This document shows positions 16,172 to 25,157 of a DNA stretch of 64,000 nt, piece by piece (the stretch's first letter is position 1; each line of letters begins with the position of its first letter). Origin of the DNA: a virus. Location of the stretch: positions 39,279 through 103,278 of IMG/VR virus record IMGVR_UViG_3300042305_002088. One strand, written 5' to 3'. The notes under the pieces were generated by a model. That model was not told the origin of the DNA. It was given only the letters and a program-made list of their open reading frames with translations, and made no database searches. The position numbers and the translations under genes are program-made.

Positions 16172-18376
16172 ATGGCTATTCAAAGACCGCAAAGAAGAAT
16201 TAATTCACCGGGTGTACAGATCGACGAAACTGATTTGTCCCAATATTTAAACCCAACACCAGGTACAACAGTATTTGTTGCTGGTTATGCCCCACAAGGC
16301 CCGGTAGATGAAGTATTAAGTATTACTTCAAATTCTGAGTTAGATCAAGTTTTCGGTCTTCCGCAGACACCTGCTGAGCGTTATTTTTATCACTCATGTA
16401 AGGAAATTTTAAATTCACCAGGTAACTTACTTGTTACTCGTCTACCATATGGTTCTGGTGGAGGTGAAGTTTTTGGCGGTTCATACGGAGCATTATTTTA
16501 CCCTGTTTTAAGCTCAGGTACAACAATAGGTACAGGAATCTCGGGTGTCGGTGCACTTTCAGCAACAGAGCTTTCAGCAACTACAATAACCGGTTATCAG
16601 ATTGGTCAACCAACACATCTTACATTAAATGACGATCAATACGACAATATTATTCAAGGTAACGTTACCTGGTCGTCTTTATCATCTACTCAACTAACAC
16701 CAAGTCTTTCTACAACTGGATCAGTATATAATATTAACAACACAGGTATTATTGTTCTCAACTCTTCTAAAACAACAATTAATGAAGCATTTGAAGGTTA
16801 TTACATAACATTTGCTGATAATACAAATTTTGGTCCTGATTCTGATTACAACGCAGTAACAAGTCTGTATAGTCTTACTGCAGCAAATGATTTTACACAA
16901 CTACCATCAACTCGTCTCGGTTTTGCATTATCAGCTGCTTCCGGTACTACAAGAGATTCAATCTCTGAAGTTATTGAGAAGACACCAACATACAATTTTG
17001 GTGATTCGTACTATAAAGATTCTCTGATCGTTAATATCTTTAAAATTCGTAATTCGATTTATGAGCCAGAAAATTTAACATACTCGTTAGCAGAAACCCA
17101 CATCGGTTCTTTTGATCCTAATAAACAAATCGTAGCCGATGGTGGCGGTACACCGAAAACGTTTTACTTAGAAAATATCGTTAACCGTGGTTCAAATAAT
17201 ATAAAGCTACTAATTAACCCAGCACTAACAGATAGAACTAATTGGGTATCCCTAAGTGCTAATACACCAGCAAGAGCTGTTACGATTAATTCAGCAGCAC
17301 GAGCCATATTCCCGGTAGGTTCATATTTACCAACATACGCTTATCAAAGAGGTAAAGATATCGGTAATGTAGTAACAAAACTACAGCGTGCTTTAACCCT
17401 AGTTGAATTACCTGAAACTATTAATATCGATGTACTCGTTGATGCAGGCCTTTCAACAATTCATGCAAATAGTATTACAACCAGTAACGGTGACAAGTAT
17501 TATGATGATAAAACCTTCCAAGTTACTACAAATCTTACCTCAAGTATTGAGTTATGGCAGTCAATTACAAATACATTTAATACATTTGTAACACTGACTC
17601 GTAAAGATTGTGTATTTATTTCTGATCCACTACGTCAAATATTTGTAAACGGTGAAGATACTAAAACACTCTCACTTAAAACTAAAAACTTTACAACAAA
17701 CGTTTACACACCTCTCAAAAACAGCTATGGGAGTATAAATTCAAATTACTTAGCAGCATATGCTAACTGGGTTAAGATATACGACTCAACAATTGATAAG
17801 CGCGTATGGGTACCTATTTCAGGTTTTGTAGGAGCTGTTTATGCTCGTTCTGATGCACAAACTCAACAGTGGTTTGCACCAGCTGGCCTAAATCGCGGTA
17901 TTATTGCTAACGCTCTTGATTTAGCTATCAACCCCAACCAAAAGCAAAGAGATAACCTTTACACAATTGCTCTTAACCCTGTTGTATTCTTCCCAGGAGA
18001 CGGTTATGTAGTATTCGGTCAAAAGACCTTACAAACAAAACCAACAGCATTTGACAGAGTAAATGTAAGACGTCTGTTCTTAGCTCTGGAAAAAGCAACT
18101 CTTAAAGCTCTTAAGTACTTCGTATTTGAACCTAACACTGAGTTTACACGCTCACGTCTCAAAGCAACCCTTACACCAATTTTTGAATTGGCTAAGAATA
18201 CAGAGGGTGTTTATGACTACCTCATTGTTTGCGACGAGCGTAACAATACATCAGATTCAATCGATCGTAATGAGTTACTAGTAGATATCTATATCAAGCC
18301 AGTTAAGGCTGCAGAGTTTATCTTAGTCAACTTCATTGCAACACGCACTGGTCAAAACTTTGAAGAATTGATCTAA
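16172..18376 (+). CDS. 18: Tail sheath protein (T4 gp18)
   Basis: 734 residues (T4: 659). It forms the contractile outer tail cylinder. The N-terminus RINSPGVQIDETDLSQY and GTTVFVAGYAPQGPVDE are typical sheath openings. The conserved C-terminal half includes NYLAAYANWVKIYDS, VPISGFVGAVYAR, WFAPAGLNRG and, at the end, FILVNFIATRTGQNFEELI, which forms the inter-subunit linking strand. The variable insertion (residues about 110-330) likely makes the exposed protrusion domains. Confidence 0.96.
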   Translation: MAIQRPQRRINSPGVQIDETDLSQYLNPTPGTTVFVAGYAPQGPVDEVLSITSNSELDQVFGLPQTPAERYFYHSCKEILNSPGNLLVTRLPYGSGGGEVFGGSYGALFYPVLSSGTTIGTGISGVGALSATELSATTITGYQIGQPTHLTLNDDQYDNIIQGNVTWSSLSSTQLTPSLSTTGSVYNINNTGIIVLNSSKTTINEAFEGYYITFADNTNFGPDSDYNAVTSLYSLTAANDFTQLPSTRLGFALSAASGTTRDSISEVIEKTPTYNFGDSYYKDSLIVNIFKIRNSIYEPENLTYSLAETHIGSFDPNKQIVADGGGTPKTFYLENIVNRGSNNIKLLINPALTDRTNWVSLSANTPARAVTINSAARAIFPVGSYLPTYAYQRGKDIGNVVTKLQRALTLVELPETINIDVLVDAGLSTIHANSITTSNGDKYYDDKTFQVTTNLTSSIELWQSITNTFNTFVTLTRKDCVFISDPLRQIFVNGEDTKTLSLKTKNFTTNVYTPLKNSYGSINSNYLAAYANWVKIYDSTIDKRVWVPISGFVGAVYARSDAQTQQWFAPAGLNRGIIANALDLAINPNQKQRDNLYTIALNPVVFFPGDGYVVFGQKTLQTKPTAFDRVNVRRLFLALEKATLKALKYFVFEPNTEFTRSRLKATLTPIFELAKNTEGVYDYLIVCDERNNTSDSIDRNELLVDIYIKPVKAAEFILVNFIATRTGQNFEELI

Positions 18377-18382
18377 TAAATA
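18375..18382 (+). promoter_or_regulatory. Late-promoter-like motif AATAAATA before tail tube gene
   Basis: Overlaps the sheath stop codon and ends 9 nt before the tube ATG. It would allow the tube to be transcribed apart from the sheath. Confidence 0.45.
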
Positions 18383-18391
18383 TTTAAAATT

Positions 18392-18919
18392 ATGGCACAA
18401 AATATAGCAGACTTCTATAGAACAGTACAAGAAAGAGATTTTGCACGTCAATTTCAATTTCGTGTAATTCAGCTTGCAAATACTAACTTTAACGAAGATG
18501 AATTCGTTTATTTAGAAACTGCAAATCTACCAGGCAGAACAATTAATAATATTCAGGTACCTTTCATGGGCTTGAATTTCAATGTACCTGGTACAGCTTC
18601 ATACCCTGGTTCTGAGAGTTATGCCGTATCATTTAGGTGTGATCAGAATTATGACATTCGTTCTACTCTAGAAAACGCTACATTTAACACTTTTGATGAT
18701 CAAACATCAACCGGGGACTACAATATTGCAAGAAATTCTTCTGTTATCATCTTAAATCTTCTTGGCAAAGACTCAAGTGTTATTAGACAATATACCCTAT
18801 ATGGAGCTTATGTAGTATCAGTAGGAGATATTGCTTACAATCTAGGAGATAACGGAGCTATCGTAACCGTTCCTTCTACTCTAGCCTATCAGTACTGGAG
18901 AGTTACTGCTGCCTCCTAA
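18392..18919 (+). CDS. 19: Tail tube protein (T4 gp19)
   Basis: 175 residues (T4: 163). It forms the stacked hexameric rings of the inner tube through which DNA passes. Landmarks are RQFQFRVIQL, ETANLPGRTINNIQVPFMG (the conserved tube loop), YPGSESYAVSFRCDQNYDIR and the C-terminal GAYVVSVGDIAYNLGDN strand. Length, order after gp18 and motifs all agree. Confidence 0.93.
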   Translation: MAQNIADFYRTVQERDFARQFQFRVIQLANTNFNEDEFVYLETANLPGRTINNIQVPFMGLNFNVPGTASYPGSESYAVSFRCDQNYDIRSTLENATFNTFDDQTSTGDYNIARNSSVIILNLLGKDSSVIRQYTLYGAYVVSVGDIAYNLGDNGAIVTVPSTLAYQYWRVTAAS

Positions 18920-18925
18920 TTTATA

Positions 18926-18946
18926 TTAATAGGTAAAACCTATTAA
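18926..18946 (+). terminator. 9-bp perfect inverted repeat after the tail tube gene
   Basis: TTAATAGGT (18926-18934) and ACCTATTAA (18938-18946) pair perfectly around an AAA loop, 7 nt after the tube stop. No U-tract follows on either strand. It may be an mRNA-end stabilising or processing hairpin rather than a true terminator. Confidence 0.4.
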
Positions 18947-18959
18947 ATAATATAAATGT

Positions 18960-19634
18960 ATGGGTGTCGAGCTCACTAATCAAATACCATTCTTTTTAGA
19001 GTCGTTTCTTAGCAAACCTGCATCTGCTTTACCGAAAGGTGCGCAGTGGGTACTAATATTTGATCCTATTCCAACTACTTTAATTAAGAGAATTGCTTCA
19101 GGTTGGGAACCACGAAAATGGAATATAGATAAAGCTATAGAACAAACAAACGATAACAGCAACTACATGAATAAAAAGGGCTGTTTGTTTGTTCAAGCTG
19201 CAGAGATTCCTAGCGAAGGAACTGTTATAAACGCAGAAGGTTTACAATATAATGGGTTTTTAAGAACAAATATCGGAGCTGGCCGGGAAGCATACTCTAC
19301 TGTACAAATTATATTTCTAGATACAAATATTAGTTTTGCTGATAATGTTATTAGACCTTGGGTTATAACTACATCCCATTTAGGTATGATGGCACGTGGC
19401 GTAGAAAATGGAGTCGACTACAATTACAGATGTAATTTTACCCTTTATAAATTAGGTGTTAAAAATAGAAAAGACCCTCCAAAAATTACTCAAAAAGTAA
19501 CATTTATTGGGGGATGCCCGGTATCAGTTGGCAGTGAGGAATTAAATTACTCCCCGGTTACTTCTCCAAGTCTACGAAGCACAACATTCACTTTTCATTA
19601 TTATACGGTAGAAGGTCCTCAAAGTACCTTTTAA
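18960..19634 (+). CDS. Tail-tube-like baseplate/tail structural protein
   Basis: 224 residues. It has strand patterns like the tube family (KGCLFVQAAEIPSEG near 62, GAGREAYSTVQIIFLDTN near 105, WVITTSHLGMMARG near 131). It could be the tube-initiating ring (T4 gp54-like), since the tape measure and gp48 follow. The upstream leader holds a perfect hairpin and TATAAATG just before the ATG. Precise T4 equivalence is uncertain. Confidence 0.55.
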   Translation: MGVELTNQIPFFLESFLSKPASALPKGAQWVLIFDPIPTTLIKRIASGWEPRKWNIDKAIEQTNDNSNYMNKKGCLFVQAAEIPSEGTVINAEGLQYNGFLRTNIGAGREAYSTVQIIFLDTNISFADNVIRPWVITTSHLGMMARGVENGVDYNYRCNFTLYKLGVKNRKDPPKITQKVTFIGGCPVSVGSEELNYSPVTSPSLRSTTFTFHYYTVEGPQSTF

Positions 19635-19646
19635 GTAAAGGTAAGA

Positions 19647-20549
19647 ATGAGCTTTTTATATAAGGCAAAATTATTAGATCAAGAGATATTCTATAGTGAG
19701 TTAAGGGTTTATCAGCATAAAAAACTTTTAAAATGCTTTATAGGAGATCAAATACAGCCAGATGTTTTAATAAAGAACCTTAATGATATAATTTTTCAAA
19801 ATACACAACTATCTGAAAAAGATATTGAAAAAATGTCTTTCTTTGATTACTTTTTATTAGTATTGTATTTACGTTATACAAGTATCGGTGATTTAATTTT
19901 TGCTGAAATTGTTACTGATAAAAAGACAAAATTAGAAATCAGTATTAATAAAATGTTAAAAGAGTTTTATTCTTTTAATATTCAAGATATTTTAAAATCA
20001 ACTATATTAGAGAATTTCGAAATCGGTTATAAAATACCAGATATATATTCTATTTTAAAGCTTCAAGACAAAGTAATCCAAAATACTTTTTACTTATATT
20101 TTTTAAAATATATAAAAGTAGGAGACCAAATTTTAAATTTAGAAAAATTTAACGATACCGAGAAACAGATTATATTTGATAGTCTGCCTGCTAAGGTTAC
20201 TGCCCAAATTATCAAACATACCTCAATGATTATTAAAACAATTAATAACTTTAACATTTTAACATTTTTGCCCGGACTTGAAGCAAAAATTTATTTTAAT
20301 CTGAACATAGAAAACTTTTGCAGTTTAATAAGATTATTAGTTGGAGGGGATTTACTAAGCCTTTATGAAAACATTTTTGCTCTTAGTAAGTATGGAAATC
20401 TACCCCCTGAGTACATAGAGCAATGCACACCTGGTGAATACTTGTTCTTTGTTAAGAAGTTAGAAGAAATTGCTAAAAAACGAGCAGCTGAAAATATGCC
20501 ACCCTCTGATATGAGTGAAACACCATTTGATGATGGTATAAGTGGATAA
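19647..20549 (+). CDS. Baseplate hub/tail-assembly chaperone-like protein, paralogue A
   Basis: 300 residues, helical, Lys/Ile-rich. Its middle-to-late region (LKYIKVGDQILNLEKFNDTE then FDSLPAKVTAQIIK, about residues 158-190) aligns with the next gene's SKYITKLQIGEKVIDLSNYN then IEKLPTNLINNAIK, so the two genes are paralogues. The family resembles the T4 gp26/gp51 'T4 baseplate' group, by my reading. Position directly before the tape measure is where tail chaperones sit. A good purine run AAAGGTAAGA precedes the ATG. Confidence 0.6.
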   Translation: MSFLYKAKLLDQEIFYSELRVYQHKKLLKCFIGDQIQPDVLIKNLNDIIFQNTQLSEKDIEKMSFFDYFLLVLYLRYTSIGDLIFAEIVTDKKTKLEISINKMLKEFYSFNIQDILKSTILENFEIGYKIPDIYSILKLQDKVIQNTFYLYFLKYIKVGDQILNLEKFNDTEKQIIFDSLPAKVTAQIIKHTSMIIKTINNFNILTFLPGLEAKIYFNLNIENFCSLIRLLVGGDLLSLYENIFALSKYGNLPPEYIEQCTPGEYLFFVKKLEEIAKKRAAENMPPSDMSETPFDDGISG

Positions 20550-20563
20550 TTATTTTACACAAA

Positions 20564-20571
20564 TATAAATA
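20564..20571 (+). promoter_or_regulatory. Late promoter TATAAATA, 5 nt before ATG
   Basis: Exact T4 late consensus TATAAATA, ending 5 nt before the ATG at 20577. If used as a -10 element, transcription would begin at or next to the start codon. Confidence 0.6.
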
Positions 20572-20576
20572 CCGCT

Positions 20577-21443
20577 ATGAGTGAAATTATAGAACAAGCC
20601 CAGCCCACCCCTAAAGAAAGTCTTAGTAGCATCTTATCTCTTCTTAGTAACGAAGATTCTAAACTAACATTTAGTATTTTAGTACCCTCTCTTCAACAAG
20701 AGATAACTTTCAAACAGCTTACTACAGAACAGCTTAAAAGACTTTTAAAGACTATCATTGATTCTCCTGTTTATAATACCGAGTTTACCCTTACTATTAA
20801 TAGTGTCATTAAAGAGAATTGCACAGATAAAACTATTGATACCGGTAAATTTACCATTTTTGATAAGTTATTTATTGTCTTTAAAACAAGAATAGAAAGT
20901 ATATCTGATACCTATATAGTTAAATTTACAGATGAGGAAATTAAAGACAATAACTTAACTGAAAAATCTTTATCTATTAATCTCGTTGAACGTTTAGATA
21001 ACTTTGCAAAACAGAACAACACATTTGATAACAAAGACTATTCTTTAAATGAATTTACTATCACATGCTCATTACCTACTTTGGAAATTGAAAATAAATT
21101 TGAAAAAGAACTTCATAAAAACATTAAGACAGATATTAACACACCTGAAGAACTACGAGAAATTATCGGTAGCACCTTTGTAAATGAGATTAGCAAATAC
21201 ATTACTAAGCTTCAGATAGGTGAAAAAGTTATTGATCTATCTAATTACAACTTTAAAGAACGAGTTAAAGTAATAGAAAAACTTCCAACAAATTTAATCA
21301 ATAATGCCATCAAATTTATTGAAAAATATAAAGACCTTACCGGTTTGTTATTTAAGATTAATACAGACATTAAAGACACTACTGGCAATAGTGTAGTACT
21401 CGAAAAAGAACTTCCATACGACGCAACTTTCTTCAATATCTAG
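20577..21443 (+). CDS. Baseplate hub/tail-assembly chaperone-like protein (T4 gp26/gp51-type), paralogue B
   Basis: 288 residues. The N-terminal part, with FKQLTTEQLKRLLKTIIDSP and FTIFDKLFIVFKTRI, looks like the T4 baseplate family (gp26/gp51 hub assembly). The C-terminal region is homologous to paralogue A upstream. It likely helps assemble the hub or keeps the tape measure soluble (inference). It has its own TATAAATA motif. Role in T4 terms uncertain. Confidence 0.65.
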   Translation: MSEIIEQAQPTPKESLSSILSLLSNEDSKLTFSILVPSLQQEITFKQLTTEQLKRLLKTIIDSPVYNTEFTLTINSVIKENCTDKTIDTGKFTIFDKLFIVFKTRIESISDTYIVKFTDEEIKDNNLTEKSLSINLVERLDNFAKQNNTFDNKDYSLNEFTITCSLPTLEIENKFEKELHKNIKTDINTPEELREIIGSTFVNEISKYITKLQIGEKVIDLSNYNFKERVKVIEKLPTNLINNAIKFIEKYKDLTGLLFKINTDIKDTTGNSVVLEKELPYDATFFNI

Positions 21444-21449
21444 GCTTCT

Positions 21450-21469
21450 CTTCTTAAATATTTAAGAAG
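21450..21469 (+). promoter_or_regulatory. 20-bp perfect palindrome over the tape-measure start
   Basis: CTTCTTAAATATTTAAGAAG reads identically on both strands, and its last base is the G of the GTG start codon. It could form a 9- or 10-bp RNA stem that hides the start and the purine run AAGAAG, or serve as a protein-binding site. It also contains CTTAAATA, a variant of the late motif. Confidence 0.5.
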
Positions 21470-23742
21470 TGACAGCATCAACGTTCTTACAGTCAAATCC
21501 TGAATTAATTGATATTCTAGCGGATTTATTGTCTTCAAAGTTTGACATTCCCCCGGATATGTTGAAGACAATAACCCAGAAAGCTATAGCTACTTCTACA
21601 CGCAAAACAAACATTTTAATAGATAAAACTCTCAAAGAGAGATTAAAAGATATTAATGATAGATTTAAAGAGAGCGGGTTAATTGGTTTAACAAAAGATT
21701 TTCTTAAAAGCAAAGCACAAGCTAAAATAACCCCTGCAAAAGAAAAAACAGTTACTGAATTAACTGTACCAAAGTCTAAAGAGTTACCTACCTTACCTTC
21801 TATTATACCATCTAATATACAAACTTTAGGGTCTGAAAAAAGCGGTTCAGAAGCAGATAGAAAATTAACTGAAGAAAAAAAAGAACCGATACCTGTATTA
21901 TTAGCCGGTATTACTAACGACGGTGAAAAAAGCTTAAGAGAAAAATTACCCGGTATTTTTGAAGATATCTTTAAAAAGATGCCTAAACAAGAACAAAAAG
22001 AGGATATGAAGTCTCAATTCTCTGAAAAAGGTCTTTTAGGTCTATTACCAAAAGGTTTATTAGGTTTAGGGGCTGGTGTTGCGCTGCTGCTGGGCGGTTT
22101 AGGAGCTTTAGTGGCAGGTCTTCAGACAGAAGGACCTTTTAAAGGTCTTCTTAAAATTTTTAGTAGAGTTGGTCTTGAAGGTGGTTTAAAACTTTTACAA
22201 AAAAGCGCTCTAACATTTTATAAATCCATATCTTCTTTTGTAGAGGCTCCAATTCGTTTGCTACAAACAGCAGCAAAATCTATAACCGAAATTTTTACAA
22301 CAGGAGCTTTAAAGGGAGTAGGCGGGTTATTAAAAGGCGCTAAAGGTATCTTCACTAAGATGTTTGGTGGTGTAATAAAATTTTTAACCCCTTTTGTTAA
22401 GAGAATACCTTTTGTTGGCTCGTTAATTAGTTGGGGATTTGCATATTCTCGTTTTAAGTCAGGGGATATAGTAGGCGGAGCCATAGATCTTTTATCCGGT
22501 ATCGCGACGCTTTTCCCCGGTATAGGTACCGCCATAGGTATTGGATTAGATATACTCAACGCTTTCTTAGATTATAAATCTGGAGGTGCTGATAAAAAAG
22601 CATCACAGAAAAAAGGTAATATATTATGGGATTGGGTTAAAGGTCTCGGTAGTATGATCTGGAAAGGCATAAAATATGTCCCTGTGATTGGCCCGTTACT
22701 TGACATGGTTGAATCAATTACAAAAGGTAATTGGTTTGATGCTCTATGGAATTTTGCTCGTATTAACCCGTTATTTGACCCTCTAGTAGGTATTATAGAA
22801 TACTTCACTGGTGGCAACATAAAAGAGGAGGCGCAAAAAGGAGTAATAAACTTTGCAAGTAAAATGCTCGACTGGGGTAAAGGTCTCAGTAAATGGGTTT
22901 ATGAAGGTGCTAAAAAGCTTCCAGTAATTGGTCAGCTTATTAAGACAGGGGAGTTTTTATTACAAGGAGAATGGAGTAAGGCTCTTGTAGCGTTTTCTCG
23001 TGTAATACCTGGCGTCGGTTGGGTAATGGATATGCTTGGCTTTACTGAAGAAAAACAATTACAAGCAACAGAGAAAGGTTTAGATGCAATTAAAGGTCTT
23101 TGGAAATGGATTAAAGATTCACTTTGGGAAAAAGTTACCGGCTTTGTTGGTAGTTTAATTGACAGTGTTAAAGACTGGTGGAACAATTTATCTTTGGACC
23201 CTCGTTCTTGGGTAGGTATGGGCCCTCAGGCCCCTGAACCAACTACCTCTCAAACCACCCAATCTACATCTACTCAATCAACTCAGCAGACTACCCCCCA
23301 GACTACATCAACACCTAACTCTGCACCTCTTTCTACAACGCCCGAACCAATAATACCTATAAGTACGCCCGAACCAATAATACCTATAAGTAGCGAAAAA
23401 ATTATAACTCAAACAACAAACCCCTTAATAGGGGAAGCGGCACCCGAAATTACAACACCTTCAGAAACTCTATTAAGTGGTGCGTTTGGAGATGAAAATA
23501 ATATTTTAAATAATAAAGCTCTTGAAGATATTGCTAGTAATACCGGAGACACAAATAATGCTATAGGTAATTTAACAAATGCTATTTTTAAATTAGCTCA
23601 AACTTTTGCAAAACAACAGCCACAAGCTGGTAATAATATTATAATTAACGGTCAGCAGCAAAGTAACATACCTTCAGCCTCGCAAATTGCTGCTACTAAT
23701 GTTGACCCAATAAGAAATATTAGAGCCCAATTTGCGATTTAA
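21469..23742 (+). CDS. 29: Tail tape measure protein (T4 gp29-like)
   Basis: 757 residues; it would set tail length and lie inside the tube. A charged N-terminal part is followed by a Gly/Leu-rich hydrophobic stretch (LLPKGLLGLGAGVALLLGGL near 192-211). Next come three related blocks with a PxxGxLI...G-x-W/I...AL...P core (about 22402-22527, 22675-22793, 22915-23036), then a Thr/Ser/Pro/Gln-rich linker. Position between chaperone-like genes and gp48 is as expected. Start is GTG at the end of a 20-bp palindrome. Confidence 0.75.
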   Translation: MTASTFLQSNPELIDILADLLSSKFDIPPDMLKTITQKAIATSTRKTNILIDKTLKERLKDINDRFKESGLIGLTKDFLKSKAQAKITPAKEKTVTELTVPKSKELPTLPSIIPSNIQTLGSEKSGSEADRKLTEEKKEPIPVLLAGITNDGEKSLREKLPGIFEDIFKKMPKQEQKEDMKSQFSEKGLLGLLPKGLLGLGAGVALLLGGLGALVAGLQTEGPFKGLLKIFSRVGLEGGLKLLQKSALTFYKSISSFVEAPIRLLQTAAKSITEIFTTGALKGVGGLLKGAKGIFTKMFGGVIKFLTPFVKRIPFVGSLISWGFAYSRFKSGDIVGGAIDLLSGIATLFPGIGTAIGIGLDILNAFLDYKSGGADKKASQKKGNILWDWVKGLGSMIWKGIKYVPVIGPLLDMVESITKGNWFDALWNFARINPLFDPLVGIIEYFTGGNIKEEAQKGVINFASKMLDWGKGLSKWVYEGAKKLPVIGQLIKTGEFLLQGEWSKALVAFSRVIPGVGWVMDMLGFTEEKQLQATEKGLDAIKGLWKWIKDSLWEKVTGFVGSLIDSVKDWWNNLSLDPRSWVGMGPQAPEPTTSQTTQSTSTQSTQQTTPQTTSTPNSAPLSTTPEPIIPISTPEPIIPISSEKIITQTTNPLIGEAAPEITTPSETLLSGAFGDENNILNNKALEDIASNTGDTNNAIGNLTNAIFKLAQTFAKQQPQAGNNIIINGQQQSNIPSASQIAATNVDPIRNIRAQFAI
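23338..23391 (+). repeat. Perfect 27-bp tandem duplication in the tape-measure linker
   Basis: Two identical 27-nt units, 23338-23364 and 23365-23391, encode TPEPIIPIS twice. Perfect identity suggests a recent slippage event. The reading frame is kept. Confidence 0.9.
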
Positions 23743-23752
23743 ATAATATAAT

Positions 23753-24796
23753 ATGGCCGCTCAACCAACAGATACATATAAAAAAATATATGAACCTAAA
23801 CCCCAAACAGGTGGTGGAGGATTAGCTAGTCTATATAAACCTTCTGGAGGCACATACGGTTATGTAAACGTTGTAAAGGATTATGAATGGACTTTATCCC
23901 CTTCCTATATTCGAGATACAGCTCCCGTAGTGGTTCTTAAAGAATATGAAGTTAATGAAACAGCTATAAAAAGACAATTATATTTTTACGGAGCAGGGGC
24001 TACCGGACAGACAAGTGATACTACTAAAGGTATACTCGCACCTTATGCAGAATTATTTCCAAAAGATAAACCTACAGGATTTGTTTATCAGCTTCCTTAT
24101 TTAACTGATATAAATTTTCAATTAAACACCCCTCAGTGGGCCTCACTAGATACCCTTGAACAAGGTCAAAAATTTGCTAGTAGCGTGGCAGGTGTTATAG
24201 GTGGGCAAGGTGCAGCTGCTACTACTGAAGCAATTCTTGGCGCTGCTGGTGGAGCTTATATGGGTGCACAAGCTTTAAGTTACCCAAAAGTAGGTATCAT
24301 GGATAGACCAAAATTATGGCAAAGCCATGATTTTCGAACAACAGAAATTAGATTCCCTCTCTTCAATACTCATACAGTAAATGTATGGCAGCGTAATAGG
24401 GATTTATGTTGGCTTTTAATAAATCAAAATTTGTATAATAAAAGAGACTTCATTACAAGTGTGCCTCCTGTATTTTACGAACTATACGTCCCTGGTCAGC
24501 ATTATAGTATTGCTGCCTGTGTGACTAATATTACAGTTACCAATCGAGGAAATATGAGAAGAATGGTAGGTTCTGATGGAATGGAGAGCAATGTACCGGA
24601 CGTTTATGATGTACAGCTCACTTTAACAGACATGGTTATGCCAAGTAAAAATTTACTACAAACACTAGAAAATAGAACTGTAAGAGTACAAGTATTTCAA
24701 TCTCAAACAGGGATCGGTGCTCGTGCTACTGAAGCTACTGTTAACGCTGCTGGACAAATAGAGGAAGGTATTAGAGAAACAAGCCAACCAACCTAA
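23753..24796 (+). CDS. 48: Baseplate tail-tube cap (T4 gp48-like)
   Basis: 347 residues (T4: 364). It caps the hub and starts tube polymerisation. Motifs include KDYEWTLSPSYIRDTAPVVV, QLPYLTDINFQL, an Ala/Gly-rich segment (VAGVIGGQGAAATTEAIL, about 144-170) and IMDRPKLWQSHDFRTTEIRF followed by FPLFNT. The last of these is strongly reminiscent of gp48. It is followed at once by gp53. TTTAAATA ends 7 nt before the ATG. Confidence 0.8.
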   Translation: MAAQPTDTYKKIYEPKPQTGGGGLASLYKPSGGTYGYVNVVKDYEWTLSPSYIRDTAPVVVLKEYEVNETAIKRQLYFYGAGATGQTSDTTKGILAPYAELFPKDKPTGFVYQLPYLTDINFQLNTPQWASLDTLEQGQKFASSVAGVIGGQGAAATTEAILGAAGGAYMGAQALSYPKVGIMDRPKLWQSHDFRTTEIRFPLFNTHTVNVWQRNRDLCWLLINQNLYNKRDFITSVPPVFYELYVPGQHYSIAACVTNITVTNRGNMRRMVGSDGMESNVPDVYDVQLTLTDMVMPSKNLLQTLENRTVRVQVFQSQTGIGARATEATVNAAGQIEEGIRETSQPT

Positions 24797-24805
24797 AATT
24801 AATAT

Positions 24806-25156
24806 ATGAAACAAAACAGTATTAAAGATTTACCTAAACTAAGACCTGATTGTTACGAAAATATTTTTAATATCTATGAAGATGTTAGCGGTCTTTATTT
24901 TTATAATATATTACAAACTATTTCATTACCTGATAATTTACCCAAAGGGTATTATAAAGAATATAATGTAGTGTACGGTGATACTTGGCCTTTAATTTCA
25001 TATAAAAATTATAATACTCCAAATTTATGGTGGTTGATACTAATGGCTAATAAAATAAATAACCCAACAGTTCAGCCACAAGTTGGTCAAAAAATTGACA
25101 TACTAAACAATAATGTAGCTCGTTCTGTTTTATCCCAAATAACTGTATCTGAATAA
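24806..25156 (+). CDS. 53: Baseplate wedge protein (T4 gp53-like, LysM fold)
   Basis: 116 residues, shorter than T4 gp53 (196). The C-terminal half has the LysM-like pattern known in gp53: VVYGDTWPLISYKNY, then LWWLILMANKINNP, then PQVGQKIDI. In T4 it locks neighbouring wedges together around the hub. One nt separates its stop from the next ATG, so the two genes are coupled. Confidence 0.8.
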   Translation: MKQNSIKDLPKLRPDCYENIFNIYEDVSGLYFYNILQTISLPDNLPKGYYKEYNVVYGDTWPLISYKNYNTPNLWWLILMANKINNPTVQPQVGQKIDILNNNVARSVLSQITVSE

Positions 25157-25157
25157 A

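Noticed and set aside
18951-18957. TATAAAT as promoter for the 18960 gene
   Set aside because: It ends only 2 nt before the ATG, so transcription would begin inside the gene.
19647-21443. Programmed frameshift joining the two tail-chaperone genes
   Set aside because: The genes are separate, each with its own start, stop and 27-nt gap; no slippery heptamer overlaps a shared region.
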